A DNA stretch of 64,000 nucleotides, taken from positions 87,483 to 151,482 of the forward strand of contig JAOVVO010000130.1 in assembly GCA_028564675.1 (NCBI GenBank), read 5' to 3'. The notes beneath the pieces were generated by a model that was not told the DNA's origin, did no database searches, and worked only from the letters and a program-made list of their open reading frames with translations. Numbering within the stretch: the stretch's first letter is position 1; each line of letters starts with the position of its first letter. This stretch comes from Onchocerca lupi. Taxonomy: Eukaryota > Nematoda > Chromadorea > Rhabditida > Onchocercidae. Made by a program: the position numbers and the translations under genes. This document shows positions 23,880 through 36,761 of the stretch, one piece after another.

Positions 23880-26800
23880 TTATACTGAGGCACAACTTTC
23901 ATAACATTGATGATTGGGAGGAAAATGACTGTGATAAATATTCAAATTTTCATCATCCTTTCCATGTGAACAATTGCATTTTACAATCATCGGATGATAC
24001 TGCTCGCGTTCCAGATAGCGCTTATGCTCGAAAAACATCATACAACTAGAAATAAACTTTAAAATTGAAAAAAAAAATTTAATTCAATAAAATTTGTTAA
24101 AATAATTCAATTCTTTGGCTAACGTAATCAATTGAAACAATTTTTGCTAACTCAGCAGATCATTGCAATCAAGATTAATCGATTTGGAAAATGACAATTT
24201 AGTTTTTATTTTTATTTTTTAAGCTTTATTATTTGTTGTGTCATAAGTTGAGTTAATTTTTGGTGAAAGTGGGCGGAATTTTTGTACTTAAATGAATGAT
24301 AATTTTGGCATATGATAACGGTGGAAGTTTAGCTTGAAGAAAAGATCTAGGAAAAAAGGAAGGAGATTTAGAAAAGTTATTTCTCTCTTCCCAAATGTAT
24401 ATTAATATTTCATTAAAAATTTAAGGTTAATTTTCAAAATATTATTAAAGAATTCACCTATAAACGATAGTTACTTGCCACAATTGCATTATGGATAAAA
24501 TAAGGAATGAAACAACGGATGAAATAACGAATACTACGATAAATGTATCATTGAGTCGTATTTTCATATAATATCCTGCAAATTTAAATTTTTATTTGAT
24601 TTTTTTTTTTTTTTTTTTTTTTAGCATGCTATATATTCTTTATATTTCCAGAAATTGTGAGTAGTATATTGGGAAACATATTTCGAAGTTGTTAAAATTT
24701 AATCCAATTAAATGATAGTTTAATTTGATTCGATTTCGATGATTAATTTCATGATTCACTTCTAGGAAAATCATTCAGGATCATCTTTACCGATAAAACT
24801 TCTAGGAAAATCATTCAAGATCATCTCTACCAATGAATGCACATTACTACACGGTTAACATAAGTGAAATGGTATTCTGGGAAATCTTGATGAAATTTCT
24901 AATCCATCCAATACTTACCGACAACTTGCCTAAAGGTACCATAACTTGCAGCAGTGAATGTAATTATTACGAGCACAACCATGATACAAAGCATTATATG
25001 AAGACTCTGAAATTGTGGCATTTATTTCGTTACTTTATACTAATTCCGTAATAAAATCATTTGAAAATTTTTTTTTCATGAAAATTTCATGAAATTTAGT
25101 AAATTCAAGAAAAAAAAAAAAGAAAAAGAAAATGGTAAACAAGAAAGAAACAAACCGATACAACTAAGAACGGATATAAATATTTGTGTTTTTCCGTGTA
25201 TAATGCATAAATAGTTAGCGAAACGATAACAAATGGTATCACAGACCAAAGAACGGCTGATTTCATCGCAAATGTAAAAGTGATAATTGATAAGATCATA
25301 TAATTTAACAGAAACAACTTAGTACCAGTCTGGAAAATGAAATACGATAAAAAGAAATATGAAATAATTGTCACCAAATCTGGCAAGACGATAGAATGGA
25401 GAAGAAGAAGGATATTGTTTTTGTTTCAAATCAGTATAAAACTCATGAAATGATTCACGATATTAATCTTTAAACTACATGCTGGGTAGAGATTTGAGAA
25501 AAGTATCAATGATTTCAGGACAGAACTTATGTATTGCTTCAGTTAAGCTACTACGAAAATAACAAAAATTGAAGAAAGATTCATAAAAAATTAATAACAA
25601 AATATGTACCTAATACTTACTTAACTTGAATATAAATAACGTTAAAAAAAAAAAGAAAAAACTGCAGAAATAATGTGATTTAATTTTCAAATTTTTTGAT
25701 GTTTAATATTTTGAATATAATATTTGAATATTTTACTTGAAATACTTCTTGCAAGTAATTCAAGTTTTTAACGAAAATATAAAATTTATTGCATGTATCT
25801 AGTTGATCAATTAAAATATGATTGTTCAATTAGGCTAATTTGTCTGTCTGATTGAATGATCACAGTTTAATTCATTTCAATAAACTTAAACACAATTTAA
25901 TTGTCCATTAACCTGAACAAATGTATAAATCAAAGCAATGATTTCAAATTTTGATTTCAAATTTTCGGAAAAAAATGCAATAATTTTTTATAAACAAATT
26001 ATAAATTATATCTACCACAGCATGCATAAGATTGCAACAACAACGATATTGTGATAATTGTGTGGATGCATCAACAAATCGAATTTTACGTCGCATGCAA
26101 TGATTATTTTTTTCAATGATATCTTCTACTCGTTTACATCCAACTCTATCATATTGTTGTGGATTAGCTGAAAAAAAAAATAAAGAAATGATAATGAAAA
26201 AAATTTGAACAGAAGAATTCAAATATTGAAAAAGAAAAATTATTACTTGATTTTCATAAAAAAACTTATTTCATTTCAATAAACTTAGAGATTTCACTAT
26301 CCAAACGTTATTGTCCTGGATTAGCTAACAAAAAAAGAAATGATAATGATAAGAATTTGAACAGAAGAATTCAAATATTGAAAAAAAAAATTATTACTTG
26401 ATTTTCATAAAAAAACTTATTTCATTTCAATAAACTTAAAAATTTCACTATCCAAACGTTAGTTCCTTTTTAAGATCAAATTAATTTTTATCATAAAAGC
26501 TTTATTATTTCATTATTAAATTTTATTACATAGCATTTACAGATAAGCTTTATCAGTTTATTATTGAATTTTATTATTTATCAATTACGATTATATATTT
26601 ATTTTGAAAAAATTTGTCTTCTTTTCAGTCTCAGAATTTCTAAAAGTAATTTATTTGATTAATTTAATTAGTAACAAAAATGATAGGCAACAATATATGC
26701 TATTTCAGTTTTAAAATTTTTTCCCTAACATTTCAATTTTCGAAATTTATTTTTGCATTTTATTTCATTATTCTATTTCATCACATTCTACAAATGTGAT

Positions 26801-26977
26801 ATTGATAACAATTAAGGAATAATGGGAAGATATCATGAATGTAAATTGTAACTTACCAGTAAAGTTAACTTTTGCAAATCTTTCATGTTTTTGGTGTTGT
26901 GCAGGTGATACATTGATCGATGATGGTACAGATGAACATTCAGCAAGTGCCCTGGCACGCTCCAAATAATTGACCAT
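23880..26977 (-). CDS. Four-helix membrane protein with a triple-cysteine motif, function unknown
   Basis: Six exons (complement): 26857-26977, 26016-26167, 25156-25329, 24919-25006, 24458-24575, 23880-24045. They join in phase to 272 residues ending in TAA. The N-terminal 91 residues are soluble, starting MVNYLERARALAECSS, with Cys at about 46 and 59 and a YRCCCN motif (Cys 83-85). Four hydrophobic segments follow: about 97-116 (LFLLNYMILSIITFTFA), 120-136 (WSVIPFVIVSLTIYAL), 142-171 (spans two exons) and 187-222. The hydrophilic tail carries further Cys and His (VKCNCSHG, CYESC). The layout resembles nematode-expanded tetraspan families of unknown function (DUF7027-like), but I cannot confirm a family. 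The TTTTTTT-rich sequence before the ATG makes the start uncertain; the frame is open further upstream through Lys codons. No clear trans-splice acceptor was seen. Confidence 0.72.
24758..24836. repeat. 40-base tandem duplication in an intron
   Basis: A unit beginning ACTTCTAGGAAAATCATTCA occurs twice in direct tandem with a 40-base period and a few mismatches. It lies in the intron between the exons 24919-25006 and 24458-24575 of the membrane-protein gene. Confidence 0.85.
26161..26461. repeat. About 150-base tandem direct duplication spanning a splice acceptor
   Basis: Copy one is about 26161-26310 and copy two about 26318-26461. Both run from GGATTAGCT to CCAAACGTTA with high identity. 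Copy one contains the first seven bases of the second exon of the membrane-protein gene and its acceptor (minus strand). Copy two repeats them, again with an AG at the same place. Confidence 0.9.
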
Positions 26978-27940
26978 TTTTTTTTTTTTTTTTCGAAATT
27001 CATCAATTATCAGTTGAACATATTTCTTTTTTTTTTTTTTGTTTAAATGATCTCCAAAATTACTGTAATTGAATTGAAGAAAAAGGAAGAAAAAGACGAT
27101 CATAAAATTAAAATTATTCATGAAAAAGAAATCTTGTTAAAAAAGATAATCAATAAATTGAAGCAAAATATATACTATTCATTCCGATTCTTTCATCCCA
27201 AATTACATGCTTGCTACATTTCAGAAACTGATTCGCAAATTATGCATTCACTTTGAAAGAAATATGAATAAAGAATGGAAATGAAAGATGAGGAAAAAAA
27301 ATAATCCTAATTTATCATTCTGTTGATATATTGGTCTTTTGTTATAATAATATTTTTAAATTCTCCTAAAAAGAAAAAAGAAATTTATTAATTTAAGAAA
27401 TATGAGCATATTTGAAAACAGGAAAAGCTTGAAAAGAAAAAAGGCTTGAAAAAGTAAAAAGCTTGCTCCGATAAATCGATTACGCCTTAATATCCAACAA
27501 AAAGTTCCTTCCGGAAAAATGGTTTCGAAAAAAAAAGAAAAAGAGAGAAAATGAAAGCTTAGGACAACATTTGGGTAGATAGGTGAAAAGCAAAAAAAAA
27601 AAAAAGGATGAAAATCTAAGCAAATAGTGAGCATCACATTATCATAGATGGGATATATGGCCAAAATGGATTGAAATTTCATTTTTCTTTAATTTCTTTC
27701 CTTTTTTTTTTTGTTTTAAAAATTTCTATAATAATTTATTAAAATAATAGAATTAGTTGGAAAAATTAAACAGAAGAAAGGAATTGTGGCATAAAGTTTT
27801 GAAAAGGCTGATATATGAGACTAACAAAAACGAAATTGAATTTTTCTTGGAAACAGCCAAAAAAATATTGCTTAAAAGATTGAAAATTAGTAAAATACAA
27901 ACATTCATACATCCTCCACCAACACATACATATCAGATGT

Positions 27941-28010
27941 ACATATATATATATACACATACAGACATACACACATACACATGCACATACATACACACAT
28001 ATCAAACATA
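27941..28010. repeat. AC/AT-type microsatellite
   Basis: Alternating ACAT, ATAT and ACAC units of about 70 bases. They produce spurious open frames on both strands. Confidence 0.85.
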
Positions 28011-28817
28011 CATTTAAAATCAACGATATTCATCCTTTTTCATCTTTTCAAGCTTGGAAGGAGCAAAAGTTCCCAGAGGAATGACACATTTGACTTTCTC
28101 CACTTCTCCTGTATATCTTCTGTCACTGGATAATTTTTAAATTACTTTTCTCCTGTCATTTTCCTCTCAAAAAGCCGCTTTGTTTACAATCGCGAAGTTT
28201 TAGAAATAATTTTTGAAAATAATTTTCGAAAAAAAAAGAAAAGAATTCTTCAAATGTCATATTTTTTGATATTTGAAAAAAAAAAGAGGAAAAACTTTTG
28301 AAATATTCACTTCAAACTAATATCGTTTAGTTTCAGTTCAATAAAATGTGTAAATTTTTTCGAATCCATTTTACTCTTGCAACAATTCAATCTAAAGATT
28401 TTAAGCAAAGAATTTTCTGCAGTAAAATTCAAAAATTCACAGAATGAACTGTTAGGGAATGAAACTTCCGTAAGTTTTACCGAGAAAAAGTTTTGATAAT
28501 TTTTGATAAGTTTAAAAACAATCAAATCATCGATACAATCTTTCTGCTCATTGTAATTTGTACCACAAAAACAGGTGCTTATTTTTTTTTTTGGGATGAA
28601 TTTTGATTATGCTATATTTACATGTATATATATATTGATTTTATCCTGTACTGATCAACAAATATGATAATTTCAGAAAAACAAATAATCCTATTAATTC
28701 GGGAAATATAAATTCATACTTTCTGATAAATTCCCAAATTCATAATTATTTTTCAACAAAATTTTACATAAATTTATTTAAAAAGCAATATTAATTTATT
28801 ATGCACATCGTGCAAGC

Positions 28818-28862
28818 GTAAACGAATAAAGCGTGTAAACGAATATTTTTTGTAAACGAAAT
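28818..28862 (+). repeat. Three copies of GTAAACGAA at 17-base spacing
   Basis: GTAAACGAAT or GTAAACGAAA occurs at 28818, 28835 and 28852. The core GTAAAC is shared with forkhead sites, although those usually continue with A rather than G. The regular spacing suggests short tandem duplication. Confidence 0.6.
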
Positions 28863-30695
28863 ATTCGCAAAATTTTAAAAAAACGAAAAATTTCCATGGA
28901 ATAAAGAAATTTGGTGACAAGCTGCCAAATAACAAGTATGATATATGTACTTGTGATATATAGCAATGACATATTTACGATCTTTTTAAGCCCAAAACTA
29001 AAAAAAAAGAAAAAAACTGGGCAAGTTGGAAGTAAATGACTGATGACCTTTCTCTTACATCAATATTCTTGGTTTACGATATGAAACATTGAAATTCAAT
29101 GACCAACAAATTATAAACTTGAAAAGATGTGAACATAGTATAATTCCCCATAAATTTGTTTTTTTTTTTTTTTTTTTTTTTTAAGAGAAGCAAAACTTAA
29201 AACTTCCAGGCAAATTATGAAGTTCATGCAATCCCTAGTTCCTTAATTTTCCTTAATTCTTAAGTTAGGATTTGGTTTGAGATCGAAAATTTTAATATAT
29301 CCAAACTTAAACATACCCCAAAATAGGATGACATAAATCATGTAATACTTTGGTTATTCCTATAGCATAAAAACCTTTACTTCAGAACTCCTGCAAAGCA
29401 TTTTTTACATTCTCTTGGTTCTTAAAACATTTTTTTTCTTCAAAAAGTTGTCAAGATGACTGGAAATTGGCAATCGGTCGGCTAGAGATGGCAAAGCGAA
29501 ATTTCATAGTCCAATTTGCTCAATTTTAAAGGTATTAGTTTTCTGATCTGTGGTTGGCAATTGTCATGAAGAATTGGGCTCTTTCTATTAACCAAAGACA
29601 ACTGGATGTGTTGCAGTTTTTGCCGAATTTTCATCGACTTGCCAGTTATATTTCTCATATGTCACGGTTCCGTCAGAATTCAGAAATCTTTACTAACAAC
29701 TTCACCGTTGAATCAGTAAGATTTCTGAGTTATCAGATGTCGTATTTAATCATTTATTGTCAAAAACCACAATCCGATCGAGATCTAATTCCTTGTAGTT
29801 GTGCAAAATAAAAGAAAACAATCCCAAAAAGCGTCTCTGATTATCAGTCAGCCCAACCGGGTAACTATTTACTAACCTTTTTCAGCTCTCTAATTTGCTT
29901 CAAATGCTAAACAGCCATAAAATAGTAAATGTTGAATTCTTCTATAATTTTTCGAGTATTTATGAGAAAAGCAACTTCAGTAATTGCTCTCATTTCGTTA
30001 TTGACAACTTCCGATGACCGATTCGATATACCCTCATCTTCAAGATTCCCATTTCCTTTGTAGCTTTCAGATTCATCATGCATTCCTGAGTTCTAAGAAG
30101 TTATTCATATTGTGAATTCTCTCCTCTATTTTATGAATCATTTCGAAAAAATCACTATGAGTGATTATAAAAAAATCATCGGAAGTTGCTTTCTATTTAA
30201 CATCATTTCCTTAGACAAAAATAAATATAAAATTAAAAACCATACAAGTAAAAAATGAGCACTGAAATAGCATATATTTATTTAAGAAAAAAAATTTATC
30301 TAAAATATAATATGAGCCAGACAACAATTGCGTTTACTTTTGTATCAATCTAATAAAACAAAAATAAAGCTTTCTCAAATCTCAAATTCTAAAATTGTAG
30401 ACATGCGTTTGAAATCCAGTACAAGTCACTTTGATCAATTTTAAGGATTTCAACAAAGTATTTGATATTTTTTTCACTACTGTTTCGTCCAAATCGTTTC
30501 TTCTTTCCACTAAACACCTTTTTCCAATTCTAATGTCTTGTCCGTTTCTTTTTCATTTAAAGAATTCACATAACTTAGGATTGAGATACTGGATCCATCT
30601 TGGGCCCATTCTTGTTCGTTCACTTAAAATTTCCAATGACAACAGAAAATTATGAACAATAAAGTTTAAGTTTGGAAATGTTCCATAAATTGCAA

Positions 30696-33600
30696 TCAAC
30701 ATTTTACTAAAACAGAGCAGGAAAGAACAAAATTATAAGAAATTACAAACAAATGAAAGGAATGGAATTCAAAAAAAAAGAAAAAAATAATAATCGCTTA
30801 CCTGTACCAAATAATTGGAAAATTGCACCGGTCACTGTTAATATGCATATCATAATTACAAACACAGTTCTCCATTCAGATATAACATTCTAGAATTATG
30901 AGTAAAAAAGTGTTTAAAAATAAACGATTGACGACAACTTACGCAAATTTCCACTTCTTGTAATAGTATCCCCAATCTCTTATCTGATATTAAGAGCATG
31001 AATAAAAACTTTTTGATGTTCACCTATATTTAATAGACTGACTTGTTTTTGACCTATACGGACTTACGTTTTCATTACGACAGCTCCTGTTCTTAGCATT
31101 CTATTCGCTACTGCAAACATACATGAGAACTTTCGGTTGCCCTGGAATGTCTACTACAGTGAGTTGAAATATAGAAACATCTTAAACCTAACTCAATGCA
31201 ACCTGATTAAAACAAAAAACCTTTGCGGTGATTATTCCAATGATATAAGGTGAGCTGATTGAACCAACTGTTCCCCAAAGCCTACAGAATGAAGCCACTG
31301 ACGACGTATATTTTGGAGCAATACATACAATACTGCAAATACTTTTAAGTCTTGGAAGTTTGAAATTTTGATTACAAAGAATTTTTTCCTCTAAGTCTTC
31401 ATTTTTAAATTAAAAAAATTTTTTAACTTTATCACGCTGTCAAAAATAAATCGCCACCTTTCAATAAAATCCAGTTAAAATTGCTTTCATGACAGTTTTT
31501 AAACAATGAAGGGAAAAATTCTTATTAAATATCTCATGGTGATTAAAATTTTCAAAATAGTATAAAGCAAACCTGGTATTATATCCTGGAACAAAACCAG
31601 AGAGAATACCCATGGTTAAACAGATTAAAAATACTGCCTTATTGCGATGACTGCAATCAAAAAATAGCAATGCAATAAAGCAACATGCTCCACCAAGTGA
31701 TGCTGTAAATATGTTCAAAATTCATACGAACTCAAGAGATTTTTTCATCTTTCAATTTGCTGGAATCAAGTTGAAAGTGAAAATTATGTCTCAATTGATC
31801 TTCATACGAGCCACAGACCAAAAATGCAAGACTTACCGCATAAATTGCACGTCTTTGTAACCTGATTTGGAGAAAACCCGCCTTCCTTTGCTTTATCCGC
31901 GAGACCCGCAAATGCCAACTTGGTTACTAACTGACAAATAAAAGGCAATGCCGAAAGCACACCATTCTGAAACAACCTATATAACTGCATATCACAAATT
32001 AAAAGACTAACTAACGTTGTCTGACCATTCAAGCAGTATGTCTCCAGTAACATAAACGCTGAATACATCAGTTGATATGCATCCTGAAATGCATTCAGAA
32101 TACCTATAATCAAATCATTTGCTTAAATCTACGTAATGAATGGATTTAGTTGTTTTGAGTTACCTGGCATTGATTAGTTAACATGTAGTAGCATTATAAA
32201 GTTTCTAGGTTTAAGTTCTCCTGAGCTTCAAACTTATTACTGATATATCAAATATGGTTTCCGACTAAATTTTGCAGGAACATAGTGTAAACCAATTGTT
32301 ACAAGTATTCAAATATACAACAGAGAAGAGAAGACAAATAAGAATTTCATTTATCAAAATTTCAAATTTGCGGAATCACTTGGTATTTGGCTTAATTTAA
32401 AATAAAAATCTGAATTTAATATGAAACAAAAAGCTGAAGTCAAAATAACCATTGGTATCCTATACGATAACGGATATTACTTACAGAAGTGAGATCCATA
32501 TTAAGGATAGTGCGATAATAGAGAGGTAAGTAAGTCACGATACCAACAACGACAAATGATTGAGAAAATGAATTTAGCGCTGTAGACCAAACTGCAGTCG
32601 ATGACAATATTTCTCGCCATGGAACGTTCTGAAATGTAAAATGGTTGAAAATTACAAACTGCTGAATCTTCAGCTTCCATAATTAAATTTCAAATGAATT
32701 TAATTAAGCTTCTTGAAAAGAAATTAATAAGAACTGATCATATATAAATACTGACCAAAGGAATTACGCGTTTCTGACCGCGCCCATGTGCGGAACCGGT
32801 GATGTAAGTTAGTTCAGCATCTGTGATATGCTTCACACGAGTTGGCACATCCTTCACCACTAGAAACCATCCAAAACACAAACCAATACCTAATAAGCCT
32901 AAAAATTACAATCATGTGACCAAATTAATTCGTATGAAAGTGAAAAGTTTATCTCTGAATTCTCAACCTTGAATGCTAAGGAACTGAACATAAATTATAT
33001 AGAATGGAAGTAATATATAGCAAATAAATACTTGGCCAAATAATTTATAACTACCTAAGAAAGGATTCTCATACTTCGATAACATAAATTTCTCAAGATT
33101 TTTAATCAAATACGAGTAACAACAGTTAAAAATAACATCTGGAAATAGCTCACTGTAGAGATAAAATGCAACTGGCCAACCACCAAAAAGTGATATCTGA
33201 CAGAGTTCAGCCGTGATGAACATTGCGAAAATTATGGATAACTGAAAGAAAGTTTTAGTTTAATTGTGATTGTTTCCGAAATTCCATGAAATATAAATTT
33301 GTATTCAACATATTTTCAAAATGTGCCACACGAACGATTTACGAAAGTTATTTTTAAATTACAAAAAACTAAATGCTTTTTAAATTATAAAACCAAATAT
33401 CAAGAGTGTTTAGAAAAAGATACCTGATTACCAGTAGTTGCTAGAGCAACAGCTGTACTTTTTTCTGATAACGGAAACCAATGAGCAATAAGTACATTCA
33501 TACACGGTGTCAGTACACCTTGACCGCAGCCCATCAAAAACCGTATAACAATAACACCTATAACACCAATTTTGTGTGAAATATATGGCGTAATCATTGA

Positions 33601-35002
33601 GCCAATAATATTTATAATCGCTCCACTCTGTACAGTATGAGCTGGTCCTATCCAGTCGCACAGGTAGCCTGAAATGCGCCAAAATAAGTTGCCCGAAATA
33701 AGAAAATTACCAGGTCATTCAATATTTAGCACGTCTTCCTATAGATAACATGATTAGACTTTCTATTTGACCGATAACCGATTTTTTACCATTTTTCAGC
33801 TAATCTTTCAATTTGAACCCCAAAGGCCATATTGTCGAATATCGATTTGTTGAGCTAACTCACTTGTCCTATCATGTTAATTTTACATTAAAAGTAAAGT
33901 TGATTATGTCATATCATAGATTTCTCTGACGCAGATATTGTCTCTTGTCACATAAATGAAATAAAACAAAACAGTAGACAATCATCTGGAATTTTGGTAG
34001 AAAATGATGTTTTTCAGTTTTCAGTTATGATAGCCTGAAATCAAACAATTAATACTTACTTCCTGGAAATATAACAAGCAGACTACCAACGTAAAATGCG
34101 GCGAAAATCCATGATTGTTCTTGACTTGTCCATAGCAAATCACCATTCTGAAATCGATAATATCGAAAGGTCATGCAAAAAATAACAAGACGCTCTCAAA
34201 AAAAAAATAACAGCTTGCTCTTCTTTTAATTGATATAGTAACGGAATAAAAATATTATTTAGCAAATGAAACAAATGTAAGTGATCATTCATGAGATACA
34301 ATCATCTATAAAAAATAAAAAAAATAGAAAATGGCTCAGCAAAAAAAAAAAAGAAAGCATAACTTACATAACTCCGTTTACGTTCGAATATTTTGACACA
34401 TGAATTTGGCAAAGTAGTATAATTATGATTGACTATTTTCAATTCTTCCGGTTTTTGAGCTAAAAAGATTTCCATAATTTCAAAATAATCGATATGGCTT
34501 GCATAGAACAATTAGCTTTATCCATGCAGAATAATGTACTTTATACTGCGAAATGTCGCATAGATGTCACCATGATGGACAATCATCAGCAGCAAATCCT
34601 TTAAAAGTCACCGTTAGTAGTTTAACGATGAAGTAAATACTCTTCGAAATGATGATGTTGGCAATTTTTAATTGACATGAGCAATAATAACTAATTTGAA
34701 CTTTTTTTGATTATAACAGAAATAAATATTTACCAAATCCGATATATATACATATATATCCAACAGATATTGTCTTTTTATAAAGTATGATTGAATTTAC
34801 CGTTGAATGATTGTTCAAATTGCATGACAGCGGTTAAATTCACCATACATACCATTGCCATATTCATATTCGTTCGCATTAAACCTTCGACGCAAAGCGC
34901 AGTCGCAAGAAGTATGGTAATACGAAGACGAATACTTAGTAATGACCATAACGGAAATGAATTGGTATTGTTCATGCTTGCCACACACTTTCCATTGTCC
35001 AT
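30696..35002 (-). CDS. SLC17-type anion/phosphate transporter (major facilitator superfamily)
   Basis: Exons (complement): 34801-35002, 34368-34459, 34060-34147, 33424-33668, 33154-33241, 32756-32898, 32485-32628, 31837-31966, 31573-31702, 31221-31332, 30802-30889, and a tiny last exon 30696-30706. They encode about 490 residues. SLC17 proteins carry organic or inorganic anions, including phosphate, sialic acid, glutamate and urate, across plasma, synaptic-vesicle or lysosomal membranes. Family signatures appear in order. These are MRTNMNMAMVCMVN after helix 1, a loop before SQEQSWIFAAFYVGSL, RFLMGCGQGVLTP with AHWFPLSEKS (helices 4-5), a WFLVVKDVPT loop with DAELTYI, NVPWREILSSTAVWS and VCIAPKYTSSVASFCRLWGT. 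The last conserved block is SEWRTVFVIM...FQLFGT. The final exon follows a strong pyrimidine-rich acceptor but adds only three residues, so the true C-terminus is the weak point. Sequence alone does not give the substrate. Confidence 0.9.
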
Positions 35003-36685
35003 CCATTACATCTATTAGGAAAAAAAAAAAAAAAAAAAGAAAAAAAATTTAATTTTTTTTCATCACTTCAAATTGCGATTTTAAATAACACGCTATCGCC
35101 AGAATTTCAAAAGAAATTCGAATTTGATTTCCGATTGCTAAGTATGACGAAAATTCCTGATGATATCTTCAATAAAAAGTTGAAACAGAGCCACTACACT
35201 TAGATTTCATTCAAATATAAACAATTAAATTAAACATTTCGAACAAAGCGTATTTCACTCATTTTATACTATTGGTGAACGACGAAACTGGAATTTATAT
35301 ATTGAAATTTTTTCATTTGTCGTCAATTTTCGGGAGTAATTTATTGATTTAATTTGATGGTTACGAGATAAATTAGAAAACGCATATCATATCAATCGTC
35401 AAACTAATTCCATCAATTGAACTACATATCTGCAATAATATTTTCGCAACACATTTCCACAAAATATTGACATTTCACATCGACTAGCTGGTGATAAACA
35501 TACGTTAGGATAGAATTAGTTACATAGTTTTGGATTGACTGGAATGCATCGCATCCAGTAAATAATCAATATTTAACATAGCTATTGCCAAGTAATCAAA
35601 ATTTCATGTTAAACAATGTAAAATTAATTAGTGGTTGAAATGAATTTTACGATCAATCAATCTTTGGTGTACGATAAAACGATGTAAGAACAAAAATAAT
35701 AATACACTGCATATATCCTTCCTTTCTCACGAATTTAACGAATAGTTTTTTAACTGCTTGCTCATTTTTTTTTTTTTCATTTTTCAATATTTTTAAAATT
35801 TAATTTATTTTAATTCTTATTTAAATTTTGTCAAATGTTTAAAATTTATTTTCTTTCGAAGCGTTATCTTATTTGAATTAAATTTTTTAATGCTTGTTTT
35901 TTTTTTTTCTTCAAATTTACCTTTATCTAAATGTTATAATAATTAAATTTATTTGTAAATTAAATTTAATTTTATTTAATAAAACATATCAAGGAAAACA
36001 AATCGTTAAAATTAAAATGAAAAAAAAAAAACGATAGGGAGGGAAACACTGGTTGTTAAAGTAAGCTAAAATGATTTGATGATACAGGGAACTAAAATAC
36101 TTCCAACATCTGTATGTGTATGTATCCATCCATCCGTCATCCTACAGCTGTCAGCATTTTCTAAATTCTTTTCATTCCTGAAATCTTGCCACATTCACCA
36201 AATCAATTTTTGATTTTTCCAATATCCATCTATCATACGTTAAATGCAAGTTTTACTCTGTAAGATTAACAACCATGCAAAACGGAAGGAGAAGTTTTCC
36301 GGATCTGGCATTTTTCCGAATGATCCTATTATCCGATCAGAAACCTCAAGATAGAGCTACTATTTTTATATTTGTATGCCTTATAGGCGTTTTTGGTAAA
36401 GTTAGGAGAAAAATGTCATCTAATTAAATTATAATTGAAAATTTAAACCAAACAAACAAACAAAAAAAAAATGATAAACGAAAGAAAGTGCAAATCATTT
36501 GTGATGACATAGCGATCTGTCTGTCTCCTCTGATGAAAAATGAGTGTAATGTGACAGCGTTTTGTTTCACTCAATCGAATGTAATACAGTGTTGTGTTTG
36601 GGCAAATGAAATGTGTGGCAGTATCATCATAATATCATCATTTATAGTCGAATTTTTTCCATCCAATTATATATGAATTACTCAC

Positions 36686-36730
36686 ATACCACACATACAC
36701 ACATACACATACACACATACACATACACAA

Positions 36731-36761
<31 letters not shown>
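36686..36761. repeat. (AC)n/(ACAT)n microsatellite
   Basis: About 75 bases of ACAC and ACAT units, ending in a pure AC run. The apparent His/Thr-rich open frame here is an artefact. Confidence 0.9.

Larger units (their letters stand above)
26978..30695. other. 3.7-kb intergenic region
   Basis: Upstream of the membrane-protein gene and downstream of the transporter; both are on the minus strand. I found low-complexity A/T tracts, a microsatellite (27941-28010) and a three-copy GTAAACGAA element (28818-28862). Several open frames of 60-110 residues occur (27757-28017, 28307-28525, 29554-29811, 30431-30655), none with recognisable content. A hydrophilic open stretch on the minus strand near 29930-30090 (S/E/D/N-rich) could be an alternative transporter C-terminal exon, but its phase does not fit. 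Confidence 0.5.

Noticed and set aside
24833..25051. Plus-strand open frame
   Set aside because: Antisense shadow of a membrane-protein exon (24919-25006).
27757..28023. Open frames on both strands over the AC/AT microsatellite
   Set aside because: Low-complexity translation of a simple repeat.
28307..28525. 72-codon minus-strand open frame
   Set aside because: Lys/Asn/Phe-rich AT-driven composition; no supporting exon structure.
29554..29811. 85-codon plus-strand open frame
   Set aside because: No recognisable content, no consistent splice neighbours; likely chance.
30392..30523. Minus-strand open stretch with a plausible acceptor in phase with the transporter
   Set aside because: Sequence is not transporter-like and a stronger acceptor lies closer; kept only as a remote alternative last exon.
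31967..32113. Open stretch continuing upstream of the transporter exon 31837-31966
   Set aside because: Its only acceptor gives a phase that does not match the preceding exon, and the transporter family has no insertion there; treated as an intron with an open frame.
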